Assembly (NCBI GenBank): GCA_013178305.1
Contig: JABLXB010000002.1
Coordinates: 432,454 to 496,453 of the forward strand
Direction: 5' to 3'
Source of the DNA: Bacillota bacterium
Lineage (GTDB): Bacteria > Bacillota > Sulfobacillia > JABLXB01
Length of the DNA: 64,000 nt
How positions within the stretch are numbered: the first letter of the stretch is position 1; each line of letters starts with the position of its first letter. Positions 62,927 to 64,000 of this stretch are shown one piece after another. The translations under genes were made by a program, and so were the position numbers. The notes under the pieces are model-generated. The model did no database searches. It was not told where the DNA came from and saw only the letters and a list, made by a program, of their open reading frames with translations.

Positions 62927-63664
62927 CTGTAGTTCGGCCAGTGTGGACCTGCACCTCAAAGACCCCATGTACGCTGGGGGGCAAGGATGCCCCTCCCAAG
63001 CAATCATCGCCGCGAGGGTGGCCGGGCATTCAGGATATCCTGAGGACCGAGTCGGGGAACCAGTAATCGCACGCCATGCCTGCCGGTCCCCCAACCGTGT
63101 CAACCTCTGCAGCCGACCGCCACAGGTCAAAGCAGGGTGTACGGGTGCTATTCGGTCCCCTATTCGCAGGGTCGTGCCCTGCAACCGCATGCGGCCTGAA
63201 CCCTGAAAGCCCCGTCACTGAGGGTTCTCAGTCCTTCGGCGGATTGCTGGCCACCTCGAAATCCTCGACGCAGGCTTTTCTGTACAAAACCCCTCTTCTC
63301 CGTCGAAAGCCGATTATGTAGACGGTTCGATAACCACAACCGATTGGCCTGACCCGCTTTGATAACCACCAACCCACATGGTTGCGCAGCGCGCATGATC
63401 CTTTGGTTCTGCATCATCCCCGCTCGCTACCTGCCGGACTAGAGGCAACTCCTTGCGGCCCGATGGGCCGCCTCCAGGTTCGGATTCCGAAGCGGACTTA
63501 CTTCTACTTGCAGAGCGGTAGCTGCTCAAAGCGCCTTGGCCCACGCTCACATCCCAGCTTTCCCGCGCTTCAGACCGGTATTACGATCCCCGGCCTGCAC
63601 GCGGCCATGGCCGCGGCTTGTGACCACCCATGCAGCAGGATATACTATTCCCGGAGGGAAGAAA
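62927..63664. other. Long non-coding stretch, probably degraded
   Basis: No gene, RNA or clear repeat is recognised in these 740 bases. Short frames on both strands lack homology to anything I know. Given mobile-element remnants on both sides, it is probably decayed accessory DNA. Confidence 0.5.
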
Positions 63665-63943
63665 ATGGATCCACGCACGGTGCTCAGCCGAGACATCATC
63701 GAGGTATGCCGTACGCTGGGCCAATCTCAGCTCGTGAGTTCTTTCTACCTTGCGGGTGGAACCGGTCTCGCCCTCCAGTTGGGCCACAGAAAGTCGGACG
63801 ATCTGGACTTCTTTCCCCGGGATGCAGAGGAGACAATCGCAACCGGGGTCATCGCTGTCAGCGCCGGAGTTAAGGGACTGTTGAAAAAGTCGCTGAGTAG
63901 TGATGTAGGTTTAGGCTGTTGTCAGATCGGTCCGCAGGGATGA
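63665..63943 (+). pseudogene. AbiEii/AbiGii-type nucleotidyltransferase, truncated
   Basis: The first 70 residues match toxin-type nucleotidyltransferases: FYLAGGTGLALQLGHRKSDDLDFF contains the GG motif and the DXD metal site. GGAGGG precedes the ATG by 7 bases. After about residue 70 the sequence changes into the probable end of an insertion sequence, and the frame stops at codon 93, although such proteins normally exceed 200 residues. The catalytic core is present but the rest is cut away. No antitoxin gene is seen upstream. Confidence 0.75.
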
Positions 63944-64000
63944 GGCATTCGGCCAGCTCGTAAGGGCTCGGCTGAGGGCTGCCCTCCTGGGGCCCGCCAT
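63878..64000. mobile_element. Probable insertion-sequence end interrupting the AbiEii-like gene
   Basis: CTGTTGAAAAAGTCGC, inside the truncated gene, is the kind of terminal inverted repeat seen in IS1182- and IS5-related elements (from general knowledge). The sequence to the right edge shows no relation to the nucleotidyltransferase. The element itself would lie beyond the window. Confidence 0.45.

Noticed and set aside
63160..63417. 85-codon minus-strand frame
   Set aside because: No homology recognised, no ribosome binding site, and it lies in a stretch full of short frames on both strands.
1..64000. tRNA, rRNA or CRISPR arrays
   Set aside because: No TTCGANNC-type T-loop within a cloverleaf, no rRNA segment and no regularly spaced direct repeats were seen on either strand.

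Overview
This window looks like chromosomal DNA of a GC-rich, spore-forming member of the Bacillota (Firmicutes), probably Clostridia-like. The evidence is gene order. The first 31 kb carries the conserved minus-strand block hinT-rpsU-yqeY-nfeD-floA-yqfC-yqfD-phoH-pgpH-ybeY-dgkA-era-recO-glyQ-glyS-yqfL-ppdK, including the sporulation genes yqfC and yqfD. Upstream of it lie ddl, mtaB, an hrcA/dnaJ heat-shock cluster with a perfect CIRCE operator, and a ribDE-BA-H operon under an FMN riboswitch. Thermophily would fit the archaeal-like chaperonin, but that is inference.

Layout. 1-20.7 kb: housekeeping operons on the minus strand. 20.8-22.5 kb: a His/Asp-rich small protein with a possible sporulation promoter, diverging from a DUF362-ferredoxin gene. 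22.6-27.7 kb: the heat-shock cluster, in transcription order hrcA, Group III (archaeal-like) chaperonin, a DnaK fragment of about 110 residues, dnaJ, rsmE. grpE and full-length dnaK are absent from this locus. 27.9-31.9 kb: riboflavin operon. 32-33.2 kb: a class I aminotransferase. 33.3-43.4 kb: a ROK-regulated catabolic operon (ROK, TIM barrel, permease, two Gfo/Idh oxidoreductases, FAD oxidoreductase, HyuA-type ATPase, nagB, and a decayed nagA). 43.4-51.6 kb: an HEXXH protein diverging from a four-gene SMC defence operon of the Wadjet (JetABCD) type. 51.6-52.7 kb: a split chromate-type transporter. 52.9-60.1 kb: a dipeptide-type ABC transporter operon with an embedded D-aminoacylase. 60.1-64 kb: a scarred region with a transposase remnant, a class III aminotransferase and a truncated AbiEii-like gene at a probable insertion-sequence edge.

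The strongest unusual observations are: (1) a stand-alone piece of Hsp70 matching only subdomain IIB of the DnaK ATPase domain, with the ATP-contacting residues changed, coupled between a Group III chaperonin and DnaJ; (2) a Wadjet-like operon whose MukE-like subunit is an internal tandem duplication, so a single chain could replace a dimer; (3) an undescribed-looking sugar or lactam catabolic operon. Several genes (yqfL, the HAD gene, rsmE, chrA-N, possibly the pgpH end) show single-base frame breaks or missing start codons. These look more like sequence errors than biology, but they recur.
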